This document shows positions 10,344 to 20,053 of a DNA stretch of 64,000 nucleotides, in pieces (position 1 is the stretch's first letter; the number at the start of each line of letters is the position of its first letter). The translations under genes were made by a program, and so were the position numbers. The notes under the pieces are model-generated. The model ran no database searches and was not told the origin of the DNA. It was given only the letters and a program-made list of their open reading frames with translations. The DNA lies in assembly GCA_009768925.2 (NCBI GenBank), contig VHIT02000024.1, positions 186,001-250,000 on the forward strand. The letters are read 5' to 3'. The stretch comes from Cryptosporidium bovis. Its lineage: Eukaryota; Apicomplexa; Conoidasida; Eucoccidiorida; Cryptosporidiidae.

Positions 10344-11147
10344 CTTGTTGATATACTAGCCACATTTACTCTTAATTAATGAATAAGATGTTTTCTTTTT
10401 TTTCTAATTTACATGTATGTAAATTTTTTCATGTGATTTATACTTGCAGAATTTGCATGTACACCGGCACAGAGTGAATATTCAAACTAGAAGCAAAAGG
10501 AAAAGTGAATATTAGGCAACCAACTCAAAATTAGTTAAAAAGTCAATATTTACTGCCTTTAAGTGAACAAGTACATTCGTTTGAGATAATCTAGTTTGAT
10601 ACAATTTACGTAGTGACTATAAGTGAAACTAAAACTTGCACAAGTCTTGTTAACTTTGCTATTTGTTAAATAATTTCTCTAGATGTAAAATACATGTATT
10701 AGCAATAAAAGAGGAGTGGTTTTAATTCCTATTGGCTTAAATTGTTTACCATTAAAAAATAATTCGTGAATTTTCCAAATCTATTAGTCAGAAGATATGC
10801 AGATAAATAAAAGGTAAATATGAAAGTAAATTAGCACTATTGCATTATTGGCTTAAACAGTGATGACAATGTTATCAAAATCTGCAAATAAAGAACGCCA
10901 TGTAAAATATCGGTCCCGCCTAAAAGTGAATGTATTCTGAGCAAACCACCCCACTAATTAATAAAGCAAAAATTAGCATTCTTGGTCAAATAAACGAATA
11001 AAATAGTAGGATATTTGGAATATACTGATAAAACAAAGCGTTATACACGCAAATTTAATTAATTCACATTACTTTTGCGGCAATATTGTTCACTTTGAAC
11101 GATTAAAATATTTGGGTTTGGCGTATGTTGTAGGATAACAAGTAAAA
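10344..11147. other. Divergent promoter region
   Basis: This 804 bp region separates the coiled-coil gene and condensin H2. It is AT-rich, with one GC island at about 10910-10921 (ggtcccgcctaa) that resembles an E2F half-site. No coding frame or RNA gene is supported. Confidence 0.45.
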
Positions 11148-13265
11148 ATGAATAGTATACCACTATTGAAGTCAATAGATTACAAGGATCCATCTTTGAA
11201 CTGGAATATAGATGTTTCATCAGAATTGGAAAAGTACCTGTCGGCAATAGAGTTATTGGACGAGGATATAAGTTGCAGTCAGAATACAGAAGTAGGTAGT
11301 AACAATCAGCAAAATAATAATCAAGGTAATTACCATCAATTATTTAATTTTGTTGAGGCAGCATTAATAATACAAAATTCAACAAGTTTATATTCAAAAA
11401 AAATAGAACACCTGCATTCACTTGTATATGAAACATTTAATTTGTTATCAACGGGGAAGTCACGGCAAAATGATGCAGTAAATAGTATTAATAGTGGTGA
11501 TAATACGATGAATAATGATAATACAAATAAGACAAGCAATTCAGAAAAAAATATACTTTTAATGTCAATGTCAGATATTTTATCTGTTCCAATAGAATTG
11601 CTTCAACCAGGTAAAAATATAAATATGCAGTATGATCAATACAATAAAGGTAAATATGTGGATGAAGATACTTTAAAATACTCGTCTTATTCATCATATA
11701 TAGGTATATCAAATCTTGGTAATAATATATCACTTCCACAATATAGAATAGACCAGAATACAAATGCACTATTTTTAGACGAAACCGATTTGAGTCATTT
11801 CTTATTCGAATTTGAAAACGTAGATGAGAATTTATGCATAAATGACATATTTAATCATGAAAATGACGATTATAATGATATTGAGGGTGAATATGAAAAT
11901 AATTCAGCGAGGAACATTGATTTTTGCTTTTCAGAAGTTATGAACAATAATGATGCTCAAAACATAGAGTTAAATGATTGTTTTGATCACAATTCTGGAG
12001 ACATACATAGTGAAAATATGGACAATGATAATAATTTAATGAGTAGGGACGATGCCAATAATGACTACCATTCAAACTACGAGAGCAATAACGGCGACGA
12101 AAATTTGGAAATTGCCAGTGGTAAATCAGCAGTGAAGTACGATAGCAATGTTTTTCGCAAAAAAATACCAAAAGAGGATTTTTGGTCACACTTAGATGAA
12201 CACATTAAAGTAGGTAAAGAGAAACCCTTAAAACTGTCAAAAACATATAAAAATCCATCCAAGTTGTATACAATATCATTAGAAAATATTATCAATAAAA
12301 ATAATTTAATTAATTTTATAGATGATAGAAATATGATCTCCTATATATTAGGTGAGAATAATGTAGATGGGGCTAAATATGAGAACAATACAGTTCCATA
12401 TTTTAATGACTTAAAATTACCAAAATTAAATATAGAAAAGTTGTTTATTTCATATGATAATCAAGAGAACAACTATTTGAGATCACTAGAAAATGAGTTT
12501 ACTACTTGTGCGAATGATTGGAGAAAATATCATGCAAAAAGCTACTTTAATCAATTGGATAAGAATAGTAATTCATTTGACAATAAGGAATATCCAGTTG
12601 ATACAATGGAAATAGAGTATAATAGTTATGTAGACGGCATTGAGGTTGATGATATTTTAGTTTCAGACAAAGCTGACGATACTCAACAGGTGGAAAATAA
12701 CGAAATTTCAATTAGTGAACAGGATTTAAGCATCGGAATAAGTGATTATGATTATGTTAATAACAGTGAAAATAACAATAACAATAGTGAACAGTATATG
12801 AAAATTGAAGACAGTAACAAATTAGATGAGGATATTTCTGAGCTTCATGAAAAAATAAATATTTGGTCAGAGCACGTTGAGCCTTTATTACAAGCACAAA
12901 AAGATAGACCAGAGTTCAATATATATGAGGAGGGAAAGAAAATAATAAACAATATAATGGAAGAAGATGATATCCAAGGCCCAATAAACTTTGATAAACT
13001 AACTAAAGGACAAAAAAAGTGGCAAGTTTGCAGATCCTTCCTGGCAACATTAATGCTCGCTAATAACAAAGAAATTGAGATAATCGATAATGAAAACATA
13101 TTTTCTGTCAAGTTGGCAGATAAGGAGAAGGATGATACAACAGAGGTAACTGAAATTGATGGTAAAGTAACAAAAATAAGCTACCCAAAAAAGAAGAAAA
13201 CTAAAAGCGATGGAAATCTAGAAAATAATCCAATTGAAGTAAACAAGAAAAAGAAAAGAAGTTAG
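11148..13265 (+). CDS. NCAPH2: Condensin-2 complex subunit H2 (kleisin beta)
   Basis: This 705-residue protein matches the two conserved ends of condensin-II subunit H2. Near the N-terminus (about 3-110) it has LLKSIDYKDPSLNWNIDVSS, then NFVEAALIIQ and YSKKIEHLHSLVYETF, all typical of CNDH2_N. The C-terminal domain (about 565-655) carries IWSEHVEPLLQAQ and RPEFNIYEEG, then VCRSFLATLMLANN. The central part is Asn/Asp-rich low complexity, as usual for this genus. Kleisin beta bridges the SMC2/SMC4 heads and recruits the HEAT subunits for mitotic chromosome compaction. The last residues are lysine-rich and NLS-like. It is intronless, with the first ATG used. The assignment is strong on order and pattern of the conserved blocks. 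Confidence 0.88.
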   Translation: MNSIPLLKSIDYKDPSLNWNIDVSSELEKYLSAIELLDEDISCSQNTEVGSNNQQNNNQGNYHQLFNFVEAALIIQNSTSLYSKKIEHLHSLVYETFNLLSTGKSRQNDAVNSINSGDNTMNNDNTNKTSNSEKNILLMSMSDILSVPIELLQPGKNINMQYDQYNKGKYVDEDTLKYSSYSSYIGISNLGNNISLPQYRIDQNTNALFLDETDLSHFLFEFENVDENLCINDIFNHENDDYNDIEGEYENNSARNIDFCFSEVMNNNDAQNIELNDCFDHNSGDIHSENMDNDNNLMSRDDANNDYHSNYESNNGDENLEIASGKSAVKYDSNVFRKKIPKEDFWSHLDEHIKVGKEKPLKLSKTYKNPSKLYTISLENIINKNNLINFIDDRNMISYILGENNVDGAKYENNTVPYFNDLKLPKLNIEKLFISYDNQENNYLRSLENEFTTCANDWRKYHAKSYFNQLDKNSNSFDNKEYPVDTMEIEYNSYVDGIEVDDILVSDKADDTQQVENNEISISEQDLSIGISDYDYVNNSENNNNNSEQYMKIEDSNKLDEDISELHEKINIWSEHVEPLLQAQKDRPEFNIYEEGKKIINNIMEEDDIQGPINFDKLTKGQKKWQVCRSFLATLMLANNKEIEIIDNENIFSVKLADKEKDDTTEVTEIDGKVTKISYPKKKKTKSDGNLENNPIEVNKKKKRS

Positions 13266-13364
13266 AATCTTTTTGTTTACCATAAAAATTGAACATTTTA
13301 ATTTACTTTGTTATAACTATTTTAATAACATTCAAATTATATATTGTTTTTAATTGTTTAATGT

Positions 13365-13892
13365 TTAAAAGTAATTCGTATTTGGATTGTTATAATTGAT
13401 TGATTTAACAACTTCGTTTTGTAAATATCGCAAGTGTTCAATAGCATCAATTTTACTATTTTCATTGTAATACTCATCCAGAAGTGATGAATCATCGTCA
13501 TATACATTATCTTTGTTAATATCAGTTTCTATTGAATCGTTTTTTACAGAGACTACTAATAACGTCCCCACACCAATAATAAGTGCGGTGAAACATACAC
13601 AAAGTAGAATGCTCCAAAGGGTGAAATCATTTGTTTTCAATATCAATGGAGTACCATATCTACCATTACTTTCATAGTAGTCTTTAGATGGATATTTGCC
13701 TGTTTTTCTAAAAAAATTAATTGCATAATCGTCTTCATTATAGTCTTGTCTTGCTCTTTGAGACAAACATTCTATTATATCCACATTACCTAGCATAATA
13801 TTAACAGCTAATACGATTACAAACTTAACAAATTTCGAATGTTCATATCTTATATTTTTGCAATAATATGAGACTGTTTCTTTTATTATCAT
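13365..13892 (-). CDS. Predicted membrane protein, unknown
   Basis: This 175-residue protein has a hydrophobic segment at about 21-42 (KFVIVLAVNIMLGNVDII), which could be a recessed signal peptide or signal anchor. A strong transmembrane helix lies at about 90-116 (TLWSILLCVCFTALIIGVGT onward). The segment between is charged and carries tyrosines. The C-terminal 60 residues are acidic and Asn-rich. It is therefore a single- or two-span membrane protein. No family is recognised. It starts at an ATG and converges on condensin H2 with 99 bp between the stop codons. Confidence 0.7.
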   Translation of the reverse strand: MIIKETVSYYCKNIRYEHSKFVKFVIVLAVNIMLGNVDIIECLSQRARQDYNEDDYAINFFRKTGKYPSKDYYESNGRYGTPLILKTNDFTLWSILLCVCFTALIIGVGTLLVVSVKNDSIETDINKDNVYDDDSSLLDEYYNENSKIDAIEHLRYLQNEVVKSINYNNPNTNYF

Positions 13893-14635
13893 CTGAAATA
13901 TTGTGTTTATTCGCCACCTGTTTCAGTTCTATCTTTTATTTATTTGATAAAGGCTGTTCATTAGAACTAAATTCTATACTGTTACAGCAGTAAAAAATAC
14001 ATCTATATAAATATAGTTTCATTCACTCCAACACCTGATTTTCAGTGGCACACCTGGAAAATACAGATTAAATAGTTTGTGCACTTATTATTGATTTATA
14101 AATACTAAAATGTCACTATGTCATTTAGACGCATCCTAACGCAAAGCAGTGATCATTTAAATACCATTAAATAGTTAACAACCTTGTGACTTTATTTTAT
14201 TGGATAAAATAAAGTCCTCAATGGTTTAATTCTATATTTAAATCGCTTATACAGTCAAGATAAAATAAGCTTAGTTTGGCGGTTCTTTTTCAAGATCTCA
14301 TTTCATAGAAAATGCATGTAATGGACGTGTGTTTATTTCTAATTGAAAAAATTACAGAGTAAGCGCAACCAGTTGTTTTGAAGGTAAACAACTCTCTTAG
14401 AGGAACATCAGCACCTTAGTGTCACTTTTCCTCTATATTAGATAACTAAATACGGTATTTAAAACGAGATGCGAGATTGAAAATAGGCTCATTAATCGAG
14501 GAGCAGATAAACCAAGTAATGATTATACAAAACCAAAGACAAATAAGATTGAAAATACTAAGTTATTGATTTTCTGATTTGTGATTCCAGAAATTAGGTA
14601 TATGTTTAGTTGAATAAGATTACGCGTAAAAAGAA
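13893..14635. other. Divergent intergenic region with hairpin
   Basis: This 743 bp region separates two divergent membrane-protein genes and holds both promoters. Its main feature is a perfect 13 bp inverted repeat at 14188-14216. No coding frame is supported. Confidence 0.45.
14188..14216. repeat. Perfect inverted repeat (13 bp stem, 3 nt loop)
   Basis: GACTTTATTTTAT at 14188-14200 is followed by TGG and then its exact reverse complement at 14204-14216. As RNA or cruciform DNA it would form a 13 bp stem. It lies about 420 bp upstream of the gene at 14636. The role is unknown. Confidence 0.7.
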
Positions 14636-15094
14636 ATGAGTTCGACTTCCTATGCAACATTTGTAAGTTCATTTGGTGGTATTGAAACGGGAATAATGGC
14701 AACTTTGGCAGGTGGTCCGTCGTATTTTATTCCATTCGCATTATTTGGATATTATAAAACCAAAACTGATGTTGAAAGAGCCACTAATAAGATGCGATCT
14801 ATAGCGGAAAATTCAAGAAGCCCAAAGGACAGAATAAGAGGTAACATTAGAGGAAGAGGTCATGATTTTTTTGAGTCCCAAAACAGTTATTTTTGGGCTC
14901 TTACTATGATTGCTGTTGCGTTGGGTATAATAGCAATTAGTTTATTGTCTTGTTTAGTTGGAGTTACTCCAGATGAAGATTTTAAGGAGACAAAAAAAAG
15001 AAGAAGAAGACTACTTGAGGACCCCAAAATATCCCCAGAGGAACTTGCTTACACGATAGCAAGCTGCACTCCAGACAGATACAGATTTAGATGA
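14636..15094 (+). CDS. Small membrane protein, unknown
   Basis: This 152-residue protein has a weakly hydrophobic Gly/Ala/Phe-rich N-terminal region (about 5-40) and one clear transmembrane segment at about 85-110 (WALTMIAVALGIIAISLLSC onward). Between them is a very basic, Arg/Gly-containing loop (RIRGNIRGRG). After the last segment comes a KKRRRR cluster and a soluble tail with SPEELAYTIASCTPDRYR. One or two membrane spans are likely, with positive charges placing the loop and tail in the cytosol. I do not recognise the family. The compact, non-repetitive sequence suggests it is conserved in related parasites. Confidence 0.75.
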   Translation: MSSTSYATFVSSFGGIETGIMATLAGGPSYFIPFALFGYYKTKTDVERATNKMRSIAENSRSPKDRIRGNIRGRGHDFFESQNSYFWALTMIAVALGIIAISLLSCLVGVTPDEDFKETKKRRRRLLEDPKISPEELAYTIASCTPDRYRFR

Positions 15095-15430
15095 AACACA
15101 TACCCTTATTTTCCGGGTGAGGAGGGGGAGGGATGGCGAGAATAAACAAAGAAATCAAAGGTTTTACAAACTAAACTGTTTTCCCGTTCATATTGAATAT
15201 ATAATGTATCGAAGTAATAACTGTGTAACATCAAGTATATATTTATTGATAAATAGGGAGATAACGCAATAAACTATATATTTCTGATTTAAAGGCTGGA
15301 TAGTTCATAAAAACAATTAAACTGTTGTTTAAACAGGACTAATATTATAATTATCAATAATTCACTTTAAAGTAGGTTATAATTAAAAAAGAATGTAGTA
15401 ACATGGTGGTATTCCTAGTAATCTTTCCTT
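15095..15430. other. Intergenic, convergent 3' ends
   Basis: This 336 bp gap separates the small membrane protein and the rhomboid gene. Just after the first stop lies an unusual G-rich run, GAGGGGGAGGGA at 15122-15133, which recurs at 17158-17169. Nothing else is seen. Confidence 0.45.
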
Positions 15431-16382
15431 TCATTGAGAAACAGGACAAGGAGTCAAATTAAATGCCCAAATTCTTATAACAGGCCCAAGAATAAAAGAC
15501 AAGGTTAGTGCTATAGATAAACCAAAAGATATTTTATACCATTTTGGCTTTGATTCTGACTTAATATTTGAAATGATACCAAGACATATCCCAGATACAA
15601 ATCCTCCAATATGTCCCCAGTGATCAATTGCAGAAGACGGATTCCCCCATGTGATTAATATCATAAGAACTCCAAAAAGAAGTATATTGATAACAACTTG
15701 TTCTTTATTTTGTATAATATGCCAAAATAAAATAAGTTCTGCCAATTGAGCTCCTATCAATCCAAATCCGGAAGTAGAAGCACCCACTGCCACTATACAA
15801 CTGCTTCTAATAGCAACAGAAAATATGTTTCCAATAAGACCTGATAAGAAGTATATTACAAAGTTTAATATCCTCCCATAATTTGTTTCACAAGAAAGAG
15901 ACAGTCTTATTTGAAATATGACATTAAATATAATATGCCAAATAGAGGCGTGCAGAAACAAACTTATAAGTATTCTCCATACCTGACCTTCTTTCACCAA
16001 ATAAGGTACACTTGCTTGAAATTTTATCAGAGTGGATCTAAAAAAAATAAATGGTTAGTTCACCTTATTTGTATTATAAAATAACTGCAATCTGATTTTA
16101 ATTTTAGTCTTCATCAGACAATTAAAATGAAAATTGCAATCGTCATACTGAATAAACTTACATGTATGGGGATAATGCATATGAACCGTAAATACAGCTT
16201 GCTATATATATTATGAACTGTACAAGACTTATCCAGATAATGCTGTGCTTAAGAGTAATCCCTGGAAAAAACAAGTCTACAAATCTTAAATTAAGTCCCT
16301 GTTCACCTGCACTACCAGTCCTACCCCTTCTATTTTCGTGCCCCCGAGGAGGTAAGTCTGAAAGTCTGTGAATATTCGACAT
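15431..16382 (-). CDS. ROM1: Rhomboid-family intramembrane serine protease, two exons
   Basis: The gene has two exons, 16162-16382 and 15431-16037, split by a 124-base intron (GTAAGT at the start, TTTTTTTAG at the end). They join in frame to give 275 residues. Rhomboid landmarks are WR (94-95), HIIFN (108-112), the catalytic serine in GAST (Ser161 of GASTSGFG) and the catalytic histidine in HWGHIGG (His216). Several transmembrane helices follow a soluble N-terminal segment of about 45 residues rich in Arg/Gly. It is close in size and motif to apicomplexan ROM1, which cleaves adhesins within the membrane. The upstream TTG at 16394 is not a start; the first ATG is at 16382. The assignment to rhomboid is very sure, and to ROM1 probable. 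Confidence 0.92.
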
Positions 16383-17399
16383 TTTAAAATTCAAGTCTTG
16401 TAGCTTATTATCAAGTTGCTTAAATGTATTTTATATTTATTAATTTTGTTTGCGCATAAACAATAATCAAGTCATTACCATTTACTTAGTAGATAAAATC
16501 ATAATACAATAGCTGTAATGTATTTCAGTTCATTTATTTACTTGTATGCCCTTTTCCTTCCTTGTGTATACACTTTTCTATCCCTTGTGATTTAATTTAT
16601 ATTTGCATTAGAAATGAATATATTATATTTACGCTTGTCTCTAATATGTACTAATACTTCAACGCCTTTAATTTATTGCCCAAGTATTATAACAGTTTAC
16701 TAATTCGATCCTTTTTACTCTGCCTTTTTAACATTAAAGTTATACTTTGTTCTTTTTATTGCTCAGAAAAAAGAATTAGGTAGAGTAAAAGCTAAACAGT
16801 AATGTGCCTAAAAAATAGAGACCTAAATTACAGTCCAAATATAAGCTATACCGTTAATTTTTAATATAATAAATATATTTTTACAATTATTGCAATTACT
16901 AAAAACGGTAATCCTGTTCCTTAATCAATCATTTAAACTTGCTTTATTTGTCTATTTTCCCTCTTTTTTTTAATATTATTTACTTGAAATACTATTTGTT
17001 TATTACAACTTGATTTTGCCGCCATGAATACGAAAGTGGGTGCGGTATCGAGTATAATATAAAGATTAAATATTAGATTAAGCAAATTATTAATAATAAT
17101 AGTTACAGTGAATAATAGTCAACTATTTATTTGCTTTCACATTTTTTCAGTTAATGCGAGGGGGAGGGAAAGTAAGTACGCGTGAGGATCAAGAAAATGT
17201 GATACACTATGCACTTTTAACATGTCTAAAAGTAAGACTTGTCCTAAAATATCTTTGAATGACAGAGTTATCGTTAATACTGGGGAATTCGTTTAAATTA
17301 ATAATGTTGCATTCTCGAATGCAATCCTGATGTCTAATGTTACATATGGCAATATAGATGGTGATAAGTTAGTTTGAATATAAGTTTAGTTATTCTATT
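16383..17399. other. Intergenic, upstream of rhomboid gene
   Basis: This is 1 kb with no supported gene. It holds the rhomboid promoter and the 3' flank of the ALKBH6-like gene. Between 17024 and 17296 the plus strand shows an unusual run of start- and splice-like signals and a second copy of GAGGGGGAGGGA (17158-17169); this is discussed under findings but not called a gene. Confidence 0.4.
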
Positions 17400-18211
17400 T
17401 CAGCAAACAAGTTGAACAATAATCATTAAAACTAACCTCGATGAAATGCCGTGTAACAGATCGGTGTAGCACTGATCTTGGAACACTAACAAACTTAACC
17501 TTGGTACTATCAGTGAAAAAATAGGCTTATCTTTATCGCTTTCTTCTTCTATCAAGTCACTATGAATATACGGCTCCCAAAAATCAAACACAGTGTCTGA
17601 CTCGAGAGAAATAATTGCAACCTTAGGGTAATAAAGAGGACCGTCTCTGTGAGGCATAATTCCACTATTAATGTCATATCGATTTACAAGTACATGATTG
17701 GGGGTGGTTTCTTCAGAAAATATATTTGAATGAACAAGAGTTTTGCAAATTGAACTGAGCCATTCCGGCAGATCCTCTTTACCTACAATTCCACTTTCTG
17801 TAACCCTTCCTCCCCACATTTGTGTCCTCCTTCCTATAAGTTTAATGTCTCTAATAGATGACTTTGATATGTTACTCAGGATGATTTTCTCTTGTTCAAG
17901 AGTTATCCAATCTGAAAATAAGTCATTTGCTCTTACATTTCGTCTTCTATAATTGCCTATTGAAAAAAGGACATACCTCTTATGCAAATGAGTTTATCAA
18001 ACGGTGATTTTAACGGTTTAATTTGTTTATATAATTCACTTGCTCTACAATTATCATGAATATCTCCAATAACCTGGAATTCAGTATTATTCTTACTAAT
18101 ATATTTTGTGTAATCATTTTCGATACCTCTAGTACCTCTTAAACAATTGTTGAATCCAGTATTATTCTCTTTATTTTCATCCTTTACCCTCTTAATTAAG
18201 TTTTTCAGCAT
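17400..18211 (-). CDS. ALKBH6: ALKBH6-like Fe(II)/2-oxoglutarate dioxygenase, two exons
   Basis: The exons are 17977-18211 and 17400-17911, with a 65-base intron (GTATGT at the start, TTATTTTCAG at the end). They join as Gly/Asp phase-1 codons and give 248 residues. The junction restores the family motif (LICIRDWITLEQE). The AlkB-like core follows: RTQMWGG (107-113), PNHVLVNRYDINSGIMPHRD with the iron ligands His166 and Asp168, GPLYYP (169-174), and the last ligand His232 in LLHGIS, followed by Arg237. This pattern is that of ALKBH6, whose substrate is not settled. The first 70 residues are charged and lack homology. An alternative acceptor inside the intron (CAATAG) would keep frame and insert 18 residues, but fits the family less well. 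Confidence 0.85.
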
Positions 18212-18345
18212 TAATACTACAAATAAACATGCAATTAAATGTAAATATACACAAATTGCAAATAAGGTAGGAAAAAGTAAACTGATTATTTTATTTCCTG
18301 AACTTTAGTGTACAAATGTTGCGCCAAGATTTAAAGATCGAACTA

Positions 18346-18873
18346 TTATAGTACCCTTTGATGTGTAAGAGAAATAAGGAGACGGCTGTAAATAAAAGAA
18401 GAATAAATTACTGAAAAAGAAAAAAATGCTGTCATTCCAAACAGAGTATTATACATCCACTTTGAAAAAATGAAATAGTAATACATTTTAGTTCCTGCCA
18501 AATACCTTGACATGAATACTTTGTATAAAATCCAACAACCCCACACCACAGCTCCATATTGCAGTAAGTTAATCACAAGTATAGCTATGAGTTTTTTGGA
18601 CCATTCGTCATCACTGCAGTACCTCAAAGATCCTAGTTTTGAGAAGTAAACAGAGTTTATGCTCCCCATTACAAATACAATAAATAGATATGCCGAAATC
18701 TCTGAGCCAAAATTTGCATTAGTGAACTTGCTATATAATATTGATGATATGCTCCAAACTGCTATAAATATATTTAAAAACATCAAGCTGTAACATTGTT
18801 TAAATATTTGGTTCTTTAACAAGGGAGCTGGTCCCCCTCCTATTGGGGTTAACTTCAAGATATTGAGAAACAT
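18346..18873 (-). CDS. Multi-span membrane protein, unknown
   Basis: This 175-residue protein has about four transmembrane segments: LMFLNIFIAVWSISSILY (about 30-47), AYLFIVFVMGSINSVYF (about 61-77), a stretch of about 94-117 starting LIAILVINLLQYGAVVWGCW, and a C-terminal hydrophobic stretch of about 131-165. The short N-terminus has a Gly/Pro-rich element (TPIGGGPAP). No family motif is recognised. It starts at an ATG, is intronless and is divergent from the GET2-like gene with a GGCGC motif between. It could be an endomembrane or mitochondrial carrier-like protein, but the sequence does not tell. Confidence 0.7.
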   Translation of the reverse strand: MFLNILKLTPIGGGPAPLLKNQIFKQCYSLMFLNIFIAVWSISSILYSKFTNANFGSEISAYLFIVFVMGSINSVYFSKLGSLRYCSDDEWSKKLIAILVINLLQYGAVVWGCWILYKVFMSRYLAGTKMYYYFIFSKWMYNTLFGMTAFFSFSVIYSSFIYSRLLISLTHQRVL

Positions 18874-19218
18874 TTATAATGCGTCTTTCACACCTGAATT
18901 TGTGTATTTCACCCCTTATCTTCTTGCTTTCCATTTAATTACTTATTCCCAACTAATAATATTCAAAATTAATAACATATTGGCGCTAAAACCTTAATGT
19001 AATTGCAATTTGAAATTAACAACTGGATGATAAATAAGTCTTAATTCCATTAGATATTTATTTTAGTAGTTTGACTACTTTATTTACTCACCTTAAATAT
19101 AAACAAATTGATTTTATTTAATGTGTTGTTAAGAATACATCTGAGTAGTTTGATGTTTATTCTAATTTATTACTTGTGCTCTTTTTCATAACTGAGAATT
19201 AATACTTGAACATACAGA
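18874..19218. other. Divergent promoter region
   Basis: This 345 bp region separates two divergent membrane-protein genes and contains a GGCGC E2F-like half-site at 18980-18990. Nothing else is seen. Confidence 0.45.
18980..18990. promoter_or_regulatory. E2F-like half-site TTGGCGCTAAA
   Basis: TTGGCGCTAAA (reverse complement TTTAGCGCCAA) sits about 107 bp upstream of one ATG and 230 bp upstream of the other in a divergent promoter. It resembles the E2F consensus TTTSGCGC. The role is inferred. Confidence 0.4.
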
Positions 19219-19899
19219 ATGGAGAGTGAGGCAGATATATATAAAAGAAGAATTGAGCTAAAAAAGAAAAAGTTACTTGAGAGGGGTAACTCTAGGTTAA
19301 AACTACTTTGTCCAGGACACGAGGAATTGAGAGGTGATTTGAGTGTTGATAGAAATCAAAGTGAAAATGCAGATTCGAATGAGACTGAAAATATAAGTGT
19401 AATTGAATCAACAGTGGAATACAATAAAACTAATTCAGCCTTCATATCAAGCAAAGATTCCGGTAAGAAGGTAGATTTTGAAGGCACGAAAACATTTATA
19501 GAGTTTATGAATGGTGATATTTCTAAAATAAGAAAGATAATATCATTTATTATTGGAGTTATATTATTTTTCTTACATAATTATATATCAAGTGATGCGA
19601 ATGTGTATGGATATTATCCATCAAACACATCTGGTCTAATTTTGTTTGTGGGTTTTCAGATATTTATTATTAAACTCGCACTAATTAAGTACTTTCAACT
19701 TAACTTAAAGGTAATTCGGGAGAAAAATGTATATATATATCATATTTTTACAAGTTATGATCCTGGAAAAGCTGATTATATTGATTTGATATCAGACATA
19801 TATCAATTTATTATCGCTATTAAAAACATTGTGTCTGAGTGGTACATATTGCTATCAACCTATGTTGTCATTAATTCAATTTATAACTTGGTTGCATAA
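19219..19899 (+). CDS. GET2/CAML-like tail-anchor receptor candidate
   Basis: This 226-residue protein starts with a soluble domain bearing a dense basic motif (KRRIELKKKKLLERGNSRLK, 9-28), then a disordered acidic linker to about residue 90, then three hydrophobic segments near 106-122, 138-158 and 206-226. A basic N-terminal RxR-like patch followed by a small hydrophobic helix, a linker and three C-terminal membrane spans is the layout of GET2/CAMLG. GET2 is the ER receptor subunit that captures the GET3 ATPase loaded with tail-anchored proteins. The basic motif is the contact site for GET3 in yeast and humans. Sequence identity in this family is low, so the call rests on architecture and motif. 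Confidence 0.55.
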   Translation: MESEADIYKRRIELKKKKLLERGNSRLKLLCPGHEELRGDLSVDRNQSENADSNETENISVIESTVEYNKTNSAFISSKDSGKKVDFEGTKTFIEFMNGDISKIRKIISFIIGVILFFLHNYISSDANVYGYYPSNTSGLILFVGFQIFIIKLALIKYFQLNLKVIREKNVYIYHIFTSYDPGKADYIDLISDIYQFIIAIKNIVSEWYILLSTYVVINSIYNLVA

Positions 19900-20053
19900 A
19901 GGTGTTAATGTTTCTTATAGTAATTACAAACACAATTTTAAAGAAATGTATTTAATCGAATTTTGTTTTATAAAAAAAGAAATACAAGATAGGTTATTTT
20001 TTGTAATATGTATTTAAAAGTCATAAGCGAACTCAAAACTGTTATAATTTCAG

